A stretch of DNA of 64,000 nt from Lachnospira rogosae (GCF_040096455.1 NZ_JBBMER010000001.1:62001-126000); one strand, 5' to 3'; counted from the first letter of the stretch, positions 42,455-52,597 are shown. A program made the numbers and translations. Notes: generated by a model from the sequence alone, not told the origin.

Positions 42455-43225
42455 ATGAGTGTACAACTTTTGGATAAGACAAGAAAAATTAACAAGCTTC
42501 TGCATAACAATCATTCTGCAAGAGTTGAATTCAATGATATGTGTGCAGTGTTAAGCGGTATACTTGAGTCTAATATTCTTGTTATAAGCAGAAAAGGTAA
42601 AGTCCTTGGCACTGGATACTATGAGGGTGTTGAAGTAATCAGTGAGCTTGTATATGATAAGGTAGGCGGCTTTGTTGATGAGATGCTTAACGAAAGATTG
42701 TTAAGTGTATTGTCAACCAAGGAGAATGTTAATCTTTCAACATTAGGATTTACAATTGAGAATGTAAAGAAGTTTCAGGCGTTAATTGCTCCTGTGGAGA
42801 TAGCTGGAGAGAGGCTTGGAACATTATTTATGTATAAGAGTGACAGCTCATATGAAATAGACGATATTATTTTAAGCGAGTATGGCACGACAGTAGTTGG
42901 ACTTGAGATGATGCGTTCAGTTAATGAAGAGACTGCAGAAGAAAGCAGAAAGAAGAAGATAGTAAGATCAGCTATTGATACACTGTCAACATCTGAACTT
43001 GATGCTATTAAGAGTATATTTAAAGAACTTGATGGCAATGAAGGAACGCTTGTCGCAAGTAAGATTGCTGATAATGTCGGCATAACAAGATCAGTAATTG
43101 TCAATGCTTTAAGAAAATTTGAGAGTGCGGGTGTTATTGACTGCAAGTCATCAGGAATGAAAGGAACATATATAAAAGTCGTTAATGAATATGTGTTTGA
43201 AGAGCTTTCTAAACTTGATGATTAA
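42455..43225 (+). CDS. codY: GTP- and branched-chain-amino-acid-sensing repressor CodY
   Basis: Global nutrient regulator of low-GC Gram-positives; binds Ile/Leu/Val and GTP, then represses amino acid synthesis, transport and often motility genes. The 256-residue length is normal. The N-terminal GAF domain opens with LLDKTRKINKLLHN; the C-terminal winged HTH contains EGTLVASKIADNVGITRSVI and ALRKFESAGVIDCKS. The ATG follows TATGGAGGAATAAAAG. It lies between topA and the flagellar operon. leuB-ilvD-ilvB at 6-10 kb is a likely target, although I saw no strong box there. Confidence 0.95.
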   Translation: MSVQLLDKTRKINKLLHNNHSARVEFNDMCAVLSGILESNILVISRKGKVLGTGYYEGVEVISELVYDKVGGFVDEMLNERLLSVLSTKENVNLSTLGFTIENVKKFQALIAPVEIAGERLGTLFMYKSDSSYEIDDIILSEYGTTVVGLEMMRSVNEETAEESRKKKIVRSAIDTLSTSELDAIKSIFKELDGNEGTLVASKIADNVGITRSVIVNALRKFESAGVIDCKSSGMKGTYIKVVNEYVFEELSKLDD

Positions 43226-43301
43226 TTATTTATGATATATGCGGATGGGTAATTGCATATATAAAGCAATTATTAATGGATTGTTTGTATGGTTATAGAG
43301 G

Positions 43302-43332
43302 GAGAGAGCTGTTGTCAGCTCTTTCTTTTTTA
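43302..43332 (+). terminator. Rho-independent terminator after codY
   Basis: GGAGAGAGCT (43302-43310) pairs with AGCTCTTTC (43317-43325), nine pairs with one wobble and a 6-nt loop, then a T-run. Confidence 0.9.
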
Positions 43333-43400
43333 TTTTAGTAATAAAATATTAAGTGTTTTTGTAAAAATACAGCAAAATATTCAAAAAGATAAAAAAAAAC

Positions 43401-43428
43401 TTGTTTTTTTGTCGTAAATTATTATAAT
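43401..43428 (+). promoter_or_regulatory. Sigma-A promoter of the flagellar operon
   Basis: TTGTTT (43401-43406), a 16-bp spacer and TATAAT (43423-43428), preceded by an A-tract that could act as an UP element. flgB starts 50 nt downstream. No sigma-28 motif (TAAA...GCCGATAA) is seen here. Confidence 0.65.
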
Positions 43429-43477
43429 GGTAGTTAGTGTAATTATGTTTAATGTCCATAATTGGAAAGGGGTATAT

Positions 43478-43870
43478 ATGAGCTCGGGAATGTTTGGTTA
43501 TGTAGATGTATTAAAGACCGCAGCTGATGCAAGCTGGGCGAGAGAGGAAGTATTGACTAATAATATAGCTAATGTTGATACACCTAATTACAAAAGACAG
43601 GATGTGGAATTTACTACTTATTTAAAGTCTGCATTGAGCCGTTCAGGAGGAGATTCAACATCTCTTACTAACAGAGTTAACAATATTAATTATAATGATG
43701 TTACTATGAGAACTTATACTGATAATTCTACTTTATCATACAGATTAGATGGTAATAATGTGGATTTATCAACAGAGAATGTTGAACTTGCATCAGAACA
43801 GCTTAATTATAATGGCTTGATTGACAGTATGAATAATGAATTTACACGTTTTAAAGCGGTACTTAAGTAA
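43478..43870 (+). CDS. flgB: Flagellar proximal rod protein FlgB
   Basis: First gene of the fla/che operon; 130 residues, rod component next to the MS ring. The flagellar rod signature NNIANVDTPNYKRQDVEF and a C-terminal heptad-like end (NNEFTRFKAVLK) are present. The ATG at 43478 after GGAAAGGGG is preferred. The longer frame begins at 43427, inside the promoter -10, so it cannot be transcribed in full. Confidence 0.95.
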   Translation: MSSGMFGYVDVLKTAADASWAREEVLTNNIANVDTPNYKRQDVEFTTYLKSALSRSGGDSTSLTNRVNNINYNDVTMRTYTDNSTLSYRLDGNNVDLSTENVELASEQLNYNGLIDSMNNEFTRFKAVLK

Positions 43871-43934
43871 TAAGACTGGTTAGTTTACTAAAGAAGTTAA
43901 TATTTATTTAAAGCGGGATTGGAGGATTATTGAT

Positions 43935-44420
43935 ATGTCAATGTTTGCGGCATTTAATATAAGTGCATCAGGAATGACAGCACAGCAGTTAAGAACAGAT
44001 GTTATTTCACAGAATATAGCTAATGCTAATACTACAAGAACAAGTGACGGAACAGCATATGTTAAGAAGTCGGTTGTATTTACAGAAAAGACTGTTACAT
44101 CAGGTATGGCTGGAAGGTCAGTTTATTCATCATCAGGAACAACATTTGCAGATGCGTTAAGAGCAGCTAATGGTGGAGTAGTGGGCAGCGGTGTTAAAGT
44201 TACATCTATATATGATGATACTTCTACAGATATGAATATGGTATATGACCCATCTCATCCGGATGCAGATGAGAATGGATATGTTACATATCCTAATGTT
44301 AATGTTGTTCAGGAGATGACAGACCTTATAGATGCATCAAGGTCATATGAAGCTAATATTTCAGCATTTAACTCAAGTAAAGATATGGCATCAAAGGGAC
44401 TTACTATCGGACAGTCATAA
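43935..44420 (+). CDS. flgC: Flagellar rod protein FlgC
   Basis: Rod component, 161 residues. It opens with FAAFNISASGMTAQQLRTDV and SQNIANANTTRT, and has the C-terminal YPNVNVVQEMTDLIDASRSYEANI motif shared by rod/hook proteins (quoted in part). The length is slightly above the usual 140-150, owing to a Ser/Gly-rich middle. It lies 64 bp after flgB with GGAGGA upstream. Confidence 0.95.
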   Translation: MSMFAAFNISASGMTAQQLRTDVISQNIANANTTRTSDGTAYVKKSVVFTEKTVTSGMAGRSVYSSSGTTFADALRAANGGVVGSGVKVTSIYDDTSTDMNMVYDPSHPDADENGYVTYPNVNVVQEMTDLIDASRSYEANISAFNSSKDMASKGLTIGQS

Positions 44421-44487
44421 TTCAGGGATTGAATTATATCATCAGATAAAAGATTAATTAATATAGATTGGATGGAGGAATTGTGAT

Positions 44488-44820
44488 ATGGATTTAACAA
44501 CAGCAGTTAATTCGCTTGGGAGTGATTATGTTAATAAGGTGTCTGACCTTTTAACTAATAAGACTAATACAGCTTCAGGCACAACAGATGACTCATCATT
44601 TGATTCAGTATTTAATGCTGTTTCGGGACTATTGGATAGTACCAATTCATATATTCAGCAGGCACAGCAGGCGGAAGTTGATTATGCACTTGGTAATATG
44701 ACTAATACACACGAGTTAGGAGTGTATCAGCAGAAAGCTAATATTGCCCTGCAATATACAGTTGCAATAAGAGATAAAGCACTTGAGGCATATAAAGAAA
44801 TAATGAATATGCAGATATAA
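44488..44820 (+). CDS. fliE: Flagellar hook-basal body junction protein FliE
   Basis: A 110-residue adaptor between MS ring and rod. The C-terminal part carries the family signature: QAEVDYALGNMTNTHELGVYQQKANIAL (in part) and VAIRDKALEAYKEIMNMQI. The N-terminal half is Ser/Thr/Asn-rich. The ATG follows GGATGGAGGAATTGTGAT. Confidence 0.94.
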   Translation: MDLTTAVNSLGSDYVNKVSDLLTNKTNTASGTTDDSSFDSVFNAVSGLLDSTNSYIQQAQQAEVDYALGNMTNTHELGVYQQKANIALQYTVAIRDKALEAYKEIMNMQI

Positions 44821-44837
44821 TTACTTAGGAGTTAATA

Positions 44838-46445
44838 ATGGCAGATAAATTGAAACAGATCCCTCAGAAGTTATTAGACATCTGGAAGAGTTGGTCAGTA
44901 AAACAAAGAGTATTAATAATAGGTTCAATCGTTGCTTTTATAGCGGTTGTGAGCATAGTGGCAATTGTGCTTACAAGACCTAAGTATGAGGTACTTGTAA
45001 CGTGTGAAGATTATACAGAGATGAATTCGGTAACTACACTGCTTACGGACAATAATCACAAATATAAAATTAATAATATGGTAGTAAGTGTTAATTCCAA
45101 AGAGCTTACAGCCTGTAAAATGCTTCTTGCAAGCCAGAATATACAGTCAGATGGCTATACATTTGAAGATGCTATGAAGAGAAGCTTTACAACAACAGAT
45201 TCGGACAGTACCAAGCAGTATGCCCATTATCTTGAGACTAAGCTAGAGGGCGATCTTAAGGATATGGACGGAGTTAAGGATGCTTCCGTTACAATTAATA
45301 TGCCTGAGAAGACTAATTCATTTTATCAGGCAGCATCAGATGCTACAGTAGCAGTTAAACTCGTTACAACAAAGGATATTAATGAAGATGCAGCTGAGAG
45401 TATGGCTTCGCTTCTTGCTATGGCGGTTGGCAATGATTCAACTAAGAGCATTACTATTATAGATAACAAAGGTAATACATTATTTAATGGAGCTGCTGGT
45501 AATAATTCAACATCAGGTGTGGGAATGAACAGCAAGTTAAAGTACAAATCACAGATTGAAGCTACAACAAGCAGTTCGCTTCTTAGAAATATTGTTTCAA
45601 CAGGATTATATGATGATGCTGTTATAACACTTAATTATGAACTTGACTGGAATACAGTTAATACAATTGCAAAAGAATATACAGCACAGGAAGGAAGAGA
45701 AGAAGGGTTATACAGTCATTCTTATGAACAGGAGTCTGTAGGTACTAATGGTGCAAGTGGTACACCTGGTACAACAAGTAACAGTGGAACAACATATGAT
45801 ATTACAGATGGTACAACATCAACATCTACATATACTGTTAAGGAATATGATTATCTTCCTAACGAGCTTGTAACAACAACTAATACAGACCCAGGTGCTA
45901 TAGTGAAAAATGGTTCATCTATAGCTGTAACACTTATTAAGAATGTTACATATGAAGAGACACAGGCTAAGAAGCTTGGTTATCTTGATGGAAAAGACTG
46001 GGATACATTTAAGAGTGAGAATTCTGAACCAGTAACACTTAATGTTGATAATTCGTGGGTGGATATTATATCAAAGGGTACAGGTATTGACCCGGCTAAT
46101 ATATCAGTAGTGGCTTACCAGAAGAATTCATTCCAGGATAAGGCTTCAAGCAATATATTAAGCAAGGCATCGTTCTGGGTACAGATTGTACTTGCAGCTG
46201 CAATACTTGGAATCCTTGTGCTTGTGATTATTAGAAGTGCAAGACCTCTTACAGTGGAAGAAAAAGAACCAGAGCTTTCTGTTGAGGAAATGCTTGCTTC
46301 TACGAGAGAGAACCAGCCATCAGTTGACGATATTGACTTACAGGAGAAGTCAGAGACGAGAAAGGCAATCGAGAAGTTCGTGGACGAGAATCCAGAAGCT
46401 GTTGCATTGCTATTGCGTAACTGGCTTAATGAAGATTGGAATTAA
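44838..46445 (+). CDS. fliF: Flagellar MS-ring protein FliF
   Basis: A 535-residue integral membrane ring protein. Two transmembrane helices bracket the extracytoplasmic part (about 27-47, IIGSIVAFIAVVSIVAIVL; and about 445-465, VQIVLAAAILGILVLVII). Between them are the YscJ-like ring domains (YEVLVTCEDYTEMNSVTTLL in part; DATVAVKLVTTKDINEDAAESMASLLAMAV in part) and a Gly/Ser/Thr-rich loop near 295-335. The short C-terminal tail ends ALLLRNWLNEDWN, the FliG-binding segment. The start lies 17 bp after fliE. Confidence 0.95.
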   Translation: MADKLKQIPQKLLDIWKSWSVKQRVLIIGSIVAFIAVVSIVAIVLTRPKYEVLVTCEDYTEMNSVTTLLTDNNHKYKINNMVVSVNSKELTACKMLLASQNIQSDGYTFEDAMKRSFTTTDSDSTKQYAHYLETKLEGDLKDMDGVKDASVTINMPEKTNSFYQAASDATVAVKLVTTKDINEDAAESMASLLAMAVGNDSTKSITIIDNKGNTLFNGAAGNNSTSGVGMNSKLKYKSQIEATTSSSLLRNIVSTGLYDDAVITLNYELDWNTVNTIAKEYTAQEGREEGLYSHSYEQESVGTNGASGTPGTTSNSGTTYDITDGTTSTSTYTVKEYDYLPNELVTTTNTDPGAIVKNGSSIAVTLIKNVTYEETQAKKLGYLDGKDWDTFKSENSEPVTLNVDNSWVDIISKGTGIDPANISVVAYQKNSFQDKASSNILSKASFWVQIVLAAAILGILVLVIIRSARPLTVEEKEPELSVEEMLASTRENQPSVDDIDLQEKSETRKAIEKFVDENPEAVALLLRNWLNEDWN

Positions 46446-46470
46446 TGATTTGATTTGGGAGTGAGGATAA

Positions 46471-47496
46471 ATGGCACGACAGAACGCTAACGGCGAAAAA
46501 AATATGGATGGAGTTGAAAAGGCTGCGATACTTCTTATAGCACTTGGACCTGAGAAATCAGCACAGATTTTCAAGCATCTTAAAGAAGACGAAATAGAAC
46601 AGCTTACACTTGAAATTGCTAATACTAGCAGTGTATCTCCACAGACAAAAGAGCAGGTGCTCAATGATTTCTATGAAGTGTGTCTTGCACAGCAGTATAT
46701 TGCAGAAGGTGGTATCGGATACGCTAAAGAGCTTCTTGAGAAGTCTTTAGGAGAAGAAAAGGCAAAGGCTGTTATAGGAAAACTTACAGCAAGCCTTCAG
46801 GTACGTCCATTCGAATTTATCAGAAGAACAGATTCTTCACAGCTGCTCAACTTTATACAGGATGAGCATCCACAGACTATTGCTCTTATATTATCATACC
46901 TTCCTCCTTCACAGGCATCGGCAGTTATATCATCTTTGCCACCTGAAAAGCAGGCAGATGTTGCAAGGAGAATAGCCCAGATGGATAGAACATCACCAGA
47001 TGTTATCAAGCAGGTTGAAAAGGTACTTGAGAAGAAGCTTGCTTCTTTAGTAAATCAGGATTACACAATTGTTGGTGGTGTGGATGCCATTGTTGAAATC
47101 CTCAATTCTGTTGACAGAGGAACAGAAAGACATATTATGGAAACTCTCGAAGTCGAAGAGCCAGAGCTTGCTGATGAAATCCGTAAGAAAATGTTCGTAT
47201 TTGAAGATATTCTTTCGCTTGATGACAGAGCAATCCAGAGAGTTCTTAGAGATGTTGATAATGGAGATCTTGCTCTTGCCCTTAAGGGAGCTGCAGAAGA
47301 AGTTCAGAATGTTATTCTTAATAATCTTTCAAAGCGTCTTGCTGTTATGATAAAGGAAGATATGGAATATATGGGACCTGTTCGTATGAAGGATGTTGAA
47401 GAGGCACAGCAGAAGATTGTTAATATTATAAGAAAGCTTGAAGATTCAGCAGAGATTGTTATTGCAAGAGGCGGAGGTGACGAGATAATTGTCTAA
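46471..47496 (+). CDS. fliG: Flagellar motor switch protein FliG
   Basis: Torque-generating C-ring protein, 341 residues. The N-terminal domain binds FliF (GVEKAAILLIALGPEKSAQIFKHLKEDEIEQL in part), the middle domain contains the EHPQTIALILSYLPP motif, and the C-terminal domain carries the charged torque helix (DDRAIQRVLRDVDNGDLALALKG in part). Its stop overlaps the fliH start by 8 bp. Confidence 0.96.
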   Translation: MARQNANGEKNMDGVEKAAILLIALGPEKSAQIFKHLKEDEIEQLTLEIANTSSVSPQTKEQVLNDFYEVCLAQQYIAEGGIGYAKELLEKSLGEEKAKAVIGKLTASLQVRPFEFIRRTDSSQLLNFIQDEHPQTIALILSYLPPSQASAVISSLPPEKQADVARRIAQMDRTSPDVIKQVEKVLEKKLASLVNQDYTIVGGVDAIVEILNSVDRGTERHIMETLEVEEPELADEIRKKMFVFEDILSLDDRAIQRVLRDVDNGDLALALKGAAEEVQNVILNNLSKRLAVMIKEDMEYMGPVRMKDVEEAQQKIVNIIRKLEDSAEIVIARGGGDEIIV

Positions 47497-48322
47497 TCTG
47501 TTAAAAAGAGGCACTACAGTAAGTAGTGATGAGAGAGTTATAGATTATAACGACCTTGTTAAAAGTAAGTTAAAGCATATTATAGAAATTCAGAATAACA
47601 AAGATAATGTTGATGCAGACGGTTTTGTTAATGGACTTAAGGCAGATGTTGTAGAACAGCTGCTCACAGGTTCAGAAGACGATATGAATGAAGAAGCGGC
47701 AACTGATGCCAGTTATGAAGCACAAGCTGCTTCAATAATAGAGAATGCCAGCAACGAAGCACAGAGTATCAAGGATGAGGCTAATGAAATTCTTGCACAG
47801 GCACATATGGAGGCGGACAGGCTTTTACAAGAAGCTAAGAAGCAAGGATACCAACAAGGTGCAGAAGGTGCAAGACAGGAATACGAAGATAAGGCGGCTC
47901 AGCTTGCAAGAGATTATGAAGCAAAGGCTGAACAGTTAACAAATGAATATGAACAGCTTAAAGCAGCTATTGAGCCAGAGCTTGTTAATACAATAACTGA
48001 TGTATTCAGAAAAGTTACAAGAGTTGTATCTGATGATAATCAGGATATAATACTTGGCCTTATCGGTAATGTCCTTAAGAATGCAGAGACAAGCAATGAT
48101 TTTGTTATTAAGGTTTCACCAGAAGATTATAAGTTCTTAACAAATAATCAGGGCAAGATATATTGTGCGGTATCTAAAGAGATTAATCTTGATATTGTTG
48201 CAGATACAACAATGAAGAAGAATGAATGTATAATAGAGACAGATGCAGGTGTATTTGACTGTAGCCTTGATATAGAACTTAACAATCTTATTAAGGATAT
48301 TAAGTTGTTAAGCTGTATGTAA
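47489..48322 (+). CDS. fliH: Flagellar export regulator FliH
   Basis: A 277-residue peripheral stator of the FliI ATPase. A long Ala/Glu/Gln-rich helix (about 75-160, with ANEILAQAHMEADRLLQEAK and GYQQGAEGARQEYEDKAAQL) is followed by the compact V-ATPase E-like C-terminal domain. The start is TTG at 47489 inside the end of fliG; GGAGGTGA lies about 10 nt upstream. Confidence 0.9.
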   Translation: MSNLLKRGTTVSSDERVIDYNDLVKSKLKHIIEIQNNKDNVDADGFVNGLKADVVEQLLTGSEDDMNEEAATDASYEAQAASIIENASNEAQSIKDEANEILAQAHMEADRLLQEAKKQGYQQGAEGARQEYEDKAAQLARDYEAKAEQLTNEYEQLKAAIEPELVNTITDVFRKVTRVVSDDNQDIILGLIGNVLKNAETSNDFVIKVSPEDYKFLTNNQGKIYCAVSKEINLDIVADTTMKKNECIIETDAGVFDCSLDIELNNLIKDIKLLSCM

Positions 48323-48401
48323 GTTATAAAGCTATATAAAATGATAATTATATGGCAGGTACTCTGGCATATTGTTATACAGATACAGGGAGGAAGAAGA
48401 T

Positions 48402-49787
48402 TTGTCACTACTAAATATAGATAAATATTATTCTTTGACAGAGAAATCTTTCTATAAGAAGCTTGGAAAGGTTACTAAGATTGTAGGTCTTACAATAGAG
48501 TCAATAGGACCGGATGCCAAGCTTAATGATTTATGTAAAATTTACTCAGCTGACAGAAGTCAGGTGTTATTTGCAGAGGTGGTAGGATTTAAGGATTCTA
48601 GAGTTCTTCTTATGCCATTTGATGTTGTTGATGGAATTGGACCTGGAAGTATTGTTGAGAATACTGAAAAACCATTAGAGGTTAAGGTTGGAGATGATAT
48701 TTTAGGACATACTTTAGATGGACTTGGCAATCCTACAGACGGTGCAGAGCTTAACCTTGAGAGTGCTTATTCGGTAGAAGCTGCACCACCAGATCCTATG
48801 GAAAGAGAGATTATCAGTGAAATTCTTCCACTTGGAGTTAAGGCAGTTGATGGCCTGCTTACAGTAGGTAAAGGACAGAGAATTGGCATATTTGCAGGTA
48901 GTGGTGTAGGTAAGAGTACATTGCTAGGTATGTTTGCAAGAAATACAAAGGCAGATATTAATGTTATTGCACTTATAGGCGAGCGAGGCAGGGAAGTAAG
49001 AGAATTTGTTGAGAGGGATTTAGGTCCTGAAGGTATGAAACGAAGTGTTCTTGTAGTTGCTACATCAGATAAGCCGGCACTTATAAGAAATAAGGCTGCT
49101 AAGACAGCGACAGCTATTGCAGAATATTTCAGGGATCAGGGAAAAGATGTTCTTCTTATGATGGATTCATTGACACGTTTCTCTATGGCACAAAGAGAGA
49201 TTGGACTTGCATCTGGTGAACCACCTGTTACAAGAGGTTATCCACCGAGTGTATATAGTGAGATGCCTAAGCTGCTTGAGAGAGCAGGTATGTCAGATAA
49301 AGGCTCAATTACAGGTCTGTATACAGTTCTTGTTGATGGTGATGATTTTAATGAACCTATTACAGATACGGCAAGAAGTATCCTTGATGGTCATATAATG
49401 CTTTCAAGAAAGTTAGGACATAAGAATCATTATCCTGCTATTGATGTGCTTCAAAGTATATCAAGATGTATGAGCCAGATAGTATCCAAGGAACATAAGA
49501 AAGCAGCAGGCAGGTTAAAGACAGTGCTTGCTACATATAATGAAGCGGAAGACCTTATTAATATTGGGGCTTATAAGAGCGGCTCGAACAGGAATATTGA
49601 TTATGCGATATCCAAGATAGATGCTGTTAACAGATTTCTTATGCAGCAGACAGATGAGAAGTTCTCACTGGATGAAGAATTGAATGCTTTATATGATTTG
49701 TTCAGTGATTATGAGGATTTTGAGAATGGAAGCCTGAAGCTTGGCGAACAGCCAAAAGCACCACAGAGAGCACAGGCAAGACGATAA
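48402..49787 (+). CDS. fliI: Flagellum-specific ATPase FliI
   Basis: Export ATPase related to F1-beta, 461 residues. Walker A is GIFAGSGVGKSTLLG, followed by ALIGERGREVREFVE, Walker B LLMMDSLTRFSMAQREI and the RGYPPSVYSEMPKLLERAG motif. The start is the TTG at 48402 because GGGAGG at 48388 sits between it and the in-frame TTG at 48372. Confidence 0.95.
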   Translation: MSLLNIDKYYSLTEKSFYKKLGKVTKIVGLTIESIGPDAKLNDLCKIYSADRSQVLFAEVVGFKDSRVLLMPFDVVDGIGPGSIVENTEKPLEVKVGDDILGHTLDGLGNPTDGAELNLESAYSVEAAPPDPMEREIISEILPLGVKAVDGLLTVGKGQRIGIFAGSGVGKSTLLGMFARNTKADINVIALIGERGREVREFVERDLGPEGMKRSVLVVATSDKPALIRNKAAKTATAIAEYFRDQGKDVLLMMDSLTRFSMAQREIGLASGEPPVTRGYPPSVYSEMPKLLERAGMSDKGSITGLYTVLVDGDDFNEPITDTARSILDGHIMLSRKLGHKNHYPAIDVLQSISRCMSQIVSKEHKKAAGRLKTVLATYNEAEDLINIGAYKSGSNRNIDYAISKIDAVNRFLMQQTDEKFSLDEELNALYDLFSDYEDFENGSLKLGEQPKAPQRAQARR

Positions 49788-49876
49788 ATGTTGAAATCTT
49801 AATATATCTAATGTAAATATATACCAATTATCGATAAGTTGTGATAAAATATAACAGGTATGAGGGCTGATATAAT

Positions 49877-50329
49877 ATGGCAAAATTCATATATAGTATG
49901 CAGAATGTACTTAACATAAAAGAAAGAATGGAGACGCAGGCTAAGACAGAATATGCCCAGATGCTTGGAGCACTTCATGATGAGGAAGTGAAGATGCACA
50001 ATATTATGTCAACACTTAATTCGTATAAGGTACAGGCTTCGCAGCTATCTATAGGAAAGCTTGATATAGCTAAGATCAGAAGATGTAATGAAGCTATTAA
50101 GATTACAGAAGATATGGCAAAGAACCAGGCTGTAATGGTTAAGCTGGCGGAAAGAAATGTTGAGGCTTCAATGAAGCGTCTTGCAGATGCAGTTAAGGAA
50201 AGAAAAGTTCAGGAAAAGCTGAAAGAAAAGGCTTTTGAGCAGTTCCTACAGGAGCTTAATGCACAGGAGATGAAAGAGATTGATGAAGTTGTAAGCTTTA
50301 ATTATAATGATAGAGAAGAAGACGAATAA
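49877..50329 (+). CDS. fliJ: Flagellar export chaperone FliJ
   Basis: A 150-residue, almost wholly coiled-coil protein (FIYSMQNVLNIKERMETQAK at the start, long Lys/Glu/Ala-rich helices after). FliJ inserts into the FliI hexamer and links it to FlhA. It lies between fliI and the ylxF-like gene, as in Bacillus. Confidence 0.9.
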   Translation: MAKFIYSMQNVLNIKERMETQAKTEYAQMLGALHDEEVKMHNIMSTLNSYKVQASQLSIGKLDIAKIRRCNEAIKITEDMAKNQAVMVKLAERNVEASMKRLADAVKERKVQEKLKEKAFEQFLQELNAQEMKEIDEVVSFNYNDREEDE

Positions 50330-50346
50330 ACGGAGAGCAGATTACT

Positions 50347-51120
50347 ATGGCAAAGAAGAAATCCAAGGAAGAATTAGATATTGATGACAGCTTAGATCTG
50401 AATGATGAAGAAGAAAGTTCAGGCGGCAATAAGCTTCTTAACGCATTTATTGTAGTGGTTGTAATTGCTATATGGCTTGTCATATTTGGCTTGTTGATAA
50501 AGATGAATGTCGGTGGAATAGGAAGTATGCTAAGACCATTCCTTAAGAATGTTCCAGTTATCAACAGAATTCTTCCAGAGGCAACAGATGAAGAGATAGC
50601 TGAAGAGACAGGAAGCAAGTATAAGAATCTTGCTGAGGCAATAGACAGAATTAATGAACTCGAAGCAGAACTTGCACAGTATAAGGATGCAGGAACAGCT
50701 GATTCATCAACAATTGCTGATTTACAGGCAGAGATTGCCAGATTAAAAGTATTTGAAGATAACGCACAGTATTATCAGGATTTAAAGGATAAGTTCGACA
50801 GGGAAGTTGTCTATACAGATAATGCACCAGATATATCCAATTACAAATCGTGGTATGAGTCTATAGATGCAGATAATGCGGCAGAATTATATAAGCAGGT
50901 TATAAAAGATCTTGAGTATTCTCAGAAGATTAAGGACTGGGCAGAGGCATATGCTAAGATGGATGCAGCCAGTGCCGCTGCAATTCTTGAAGAGATGACA
51001 GGTGATACGAACCTTGTATCACAGATATTACAGTGTATGACATCTAAGCAGAGAGCAGCTGTACTTGCAGAGATGGATCCGGTATATGCAGCTAAGATTA
51101 CAAAGATTACTCATCCATAA
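50347..51120 (+). CDS. MotE/YlxF-like flagellar membrane protein
   Basis: A 257-residue protein at the ylxF position. It has an acidic N-terminus, one transmembrane helix (about 31-53), a coiled coil (about 95-140, AIDRINELEAELAQYKD) and a C-terminal MgtE-N-like module (YAKMDAASAAAILEEM, LVSQILQCMTSKQRAAVLAEM). In other bacteria MotE-type proteins chaperone or anchor stator/periplasmic parts. The role here is inferred from position and architecture. Confidence 0.82.
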   Translation: MAKKKSKEELDIDDSLDLNDEEESSGGNKLLNAFIVVVVIAIWLVIFGLLIKMNVGGIGSMLRPFLKNVPVINRILPEATDEEIAEETGSKYKNLAEAIDRINELEAELAQYKDAGTADSSTIADLQAEIARLKVFEDNAQYYQDLKDKFDREVVYTDNAPDISNYKSWYESIDADNAAELYKQVIKDLEYSQKIKDWAEAYAKMDAASAAAILEEMTGDTNLVSQILQCMTSKQRAAVLAEMDPVYAAKITKITHP

Positions 51121-51183
51121 TATTTTGGTAATCAGACATAATGTCTTATTACATATAATCATTACAAGAAAGGAGGAATACAT

Positions 51184-52542
51184 ATGGTTAGTCCAGCAGT
51201 AGTTGGAACAGGCAGCACCAATAAGGTGTCTGGAACTGCACAGACTAAGGCATCAGCTAAGAAATCGGGCGATTTCAAGTCAGTGATGGCAGATTCTCTT
51301 GCAAATGGGGCAACTAATGGTAATATTGGCAAGACTAATATCAAAGATAACCTTATTAATGTTCAGAATACTAACACTAATAAGATATCTGCAAAGAATA
51401 ATACATCAGAAGATAAGAGCAGTGTTACAGGTTCGGCTAAGAATGCTGATACATCTAGTATATCAGATGTTAATTCCAAGGCAGATAATAAAGATGTCAC
51501 AGATACAGTAAAAGAAGTGTGCGAAGATATTAAAGATGCTATTAAAGAAGAATTCGATGTATCAGATGAAGACATCAAAGTGGCTATGGAGTTACTTGGG
51601 CTTACAGCACTGGATCTTCTTTCAACTGCCAAAGTAGCAGAGCTTATTGAACAGCTTACAGGAACAGATGCACTTACACTAATAACTAATGAGGATATGA
51701 TGCAGAGCTTTAATAACATTATCAATGTTGTGGATGAAGCTAATGCTGATATAGCAGGTATGCTTGGAGTTAAGACAGAAGAAGTTGGAATTGTTCTTGG
51801 ACAGAACGATATAGCACCTGTAGTTAATTCAGAAGATACAGCTAAGCAGGATAATGTTAAAGAATCAGATGCTAAGAATGCAGATGATAATATTAACCAG
51901 ACAGTAGATAATCAGGAAAGCTTAAGTGAAGTTCTTGCTAAGAAGATTACAACAGAAAGCGATGGCAAGGCAAAGAATAATATGTCGGAGTCTAACGAAG
52001 CCAACAACAAAGTTACATATGCTGATGTTGCGGATAATATGATATCTAATATTACAGATACATTTGCTGACATTATAACAGAAGATATTTCAACGGTTAA
52101 AGAAGCCGACATCGTCAATCAGGTTATAGACAGTGTAAAGCTTATGGCATCAAGAGAACTTACAAGTATGGAAGTTATGCTTAATCCAGAACATCTTGGA
52201 AGCGTGCACATTACAGTTACAGCCCGCAACGGAATTGTCTCTGCACAGATTGCAGCTCAGAATGAGCAGGTAAAGACAGCACTTGAGAACCAGATGGTTA
52301 CATTAAGGGAGCAGTTTGAAAGTCAGGGACTTAAAGTTGATGCTGTGGAGATTACAGTTATGGCACATAGCTTTGAAGCAGGCCAGAATTTCGGACAGAG
52401 TGAATCTGAAAGAAAGCAGGGCGAAAGCAAGGTGCATAGAAAGCTTGATCTTTCTTCATTTGATGATGAATTAGAAGAAGATTTAGAGAGTACAGCTCCA
52501 GCACCTAAGGCAGAGGGAAGCAGTGTTGAATATCTTGCATAG
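51184..52542 (+). CDS. fliK: Flagellar hook-length control protein FliK
   Basis: A 452-residue secreted ruler. The long N-terminal part is Ser/Thr/Asn/Lys/Asp-rich and apparently disordered, as expected of the ruler. The C-terminal Flg_hook domain is recognisable in ELTSMEVMLNPEHLGSVHIT and VKTALENQMVTLREQFESQG. An Asp/Glu-rich tail follows. The ATG follows AAAGGAGGAATACAT. It precedes flgD and flgE, as usual. Confidence 0.92.
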   Translation: MVSPAVVGTGSTNKVSGTAQTKASAKKSGDFKSVMADSLANGATNGNIGKTNIKDNLINVQNTNTNKISAKNNTSEDKSSVTGSAKNADTSSISDVNSKADNKDVTDTVKEVCEDIKDAIKEEFDVSDEDIKVAMELLGLTALDLLSTAKVAELIEQLTGTDALTLITNEDMMQSFNNIINVVDEANADIAGMLGVKTEEVGIVLGQNDIAPVVNSEDTAKQDNVKESDAKNADDNINQTVDNQESLSEVLAKKITTESDGKAKNNMSESNEANNKVTYADVADNMISNITDTFADIITEDISTVKEADIVNQVIDSVKLMASRELTSMEVMLNPEHLGSVHITVTARNGIVSAQIAAQNEQVKTALENQMVTLREQFESQGLKVDAVEITVMAHSFEAGQNFGQSESERKQGESKVHRKLDLSSFDDELEEDLESTAPAPKAEGSSVEYLA

Positions 52543-52597
52543 AACAAAGACATGTATTAAATTACTATTTTAATTGAATAAAGAAAGGAGAACACAT

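Noticed and set aside
43401..43428. Sigma-28 (FliA/SigD) promoter for the flagellar operon
   Set aside because: No TAAA-N15-GCCGATAA motif; a TTGTTT-16-TATAAT sigma-A promoter explains the region better.
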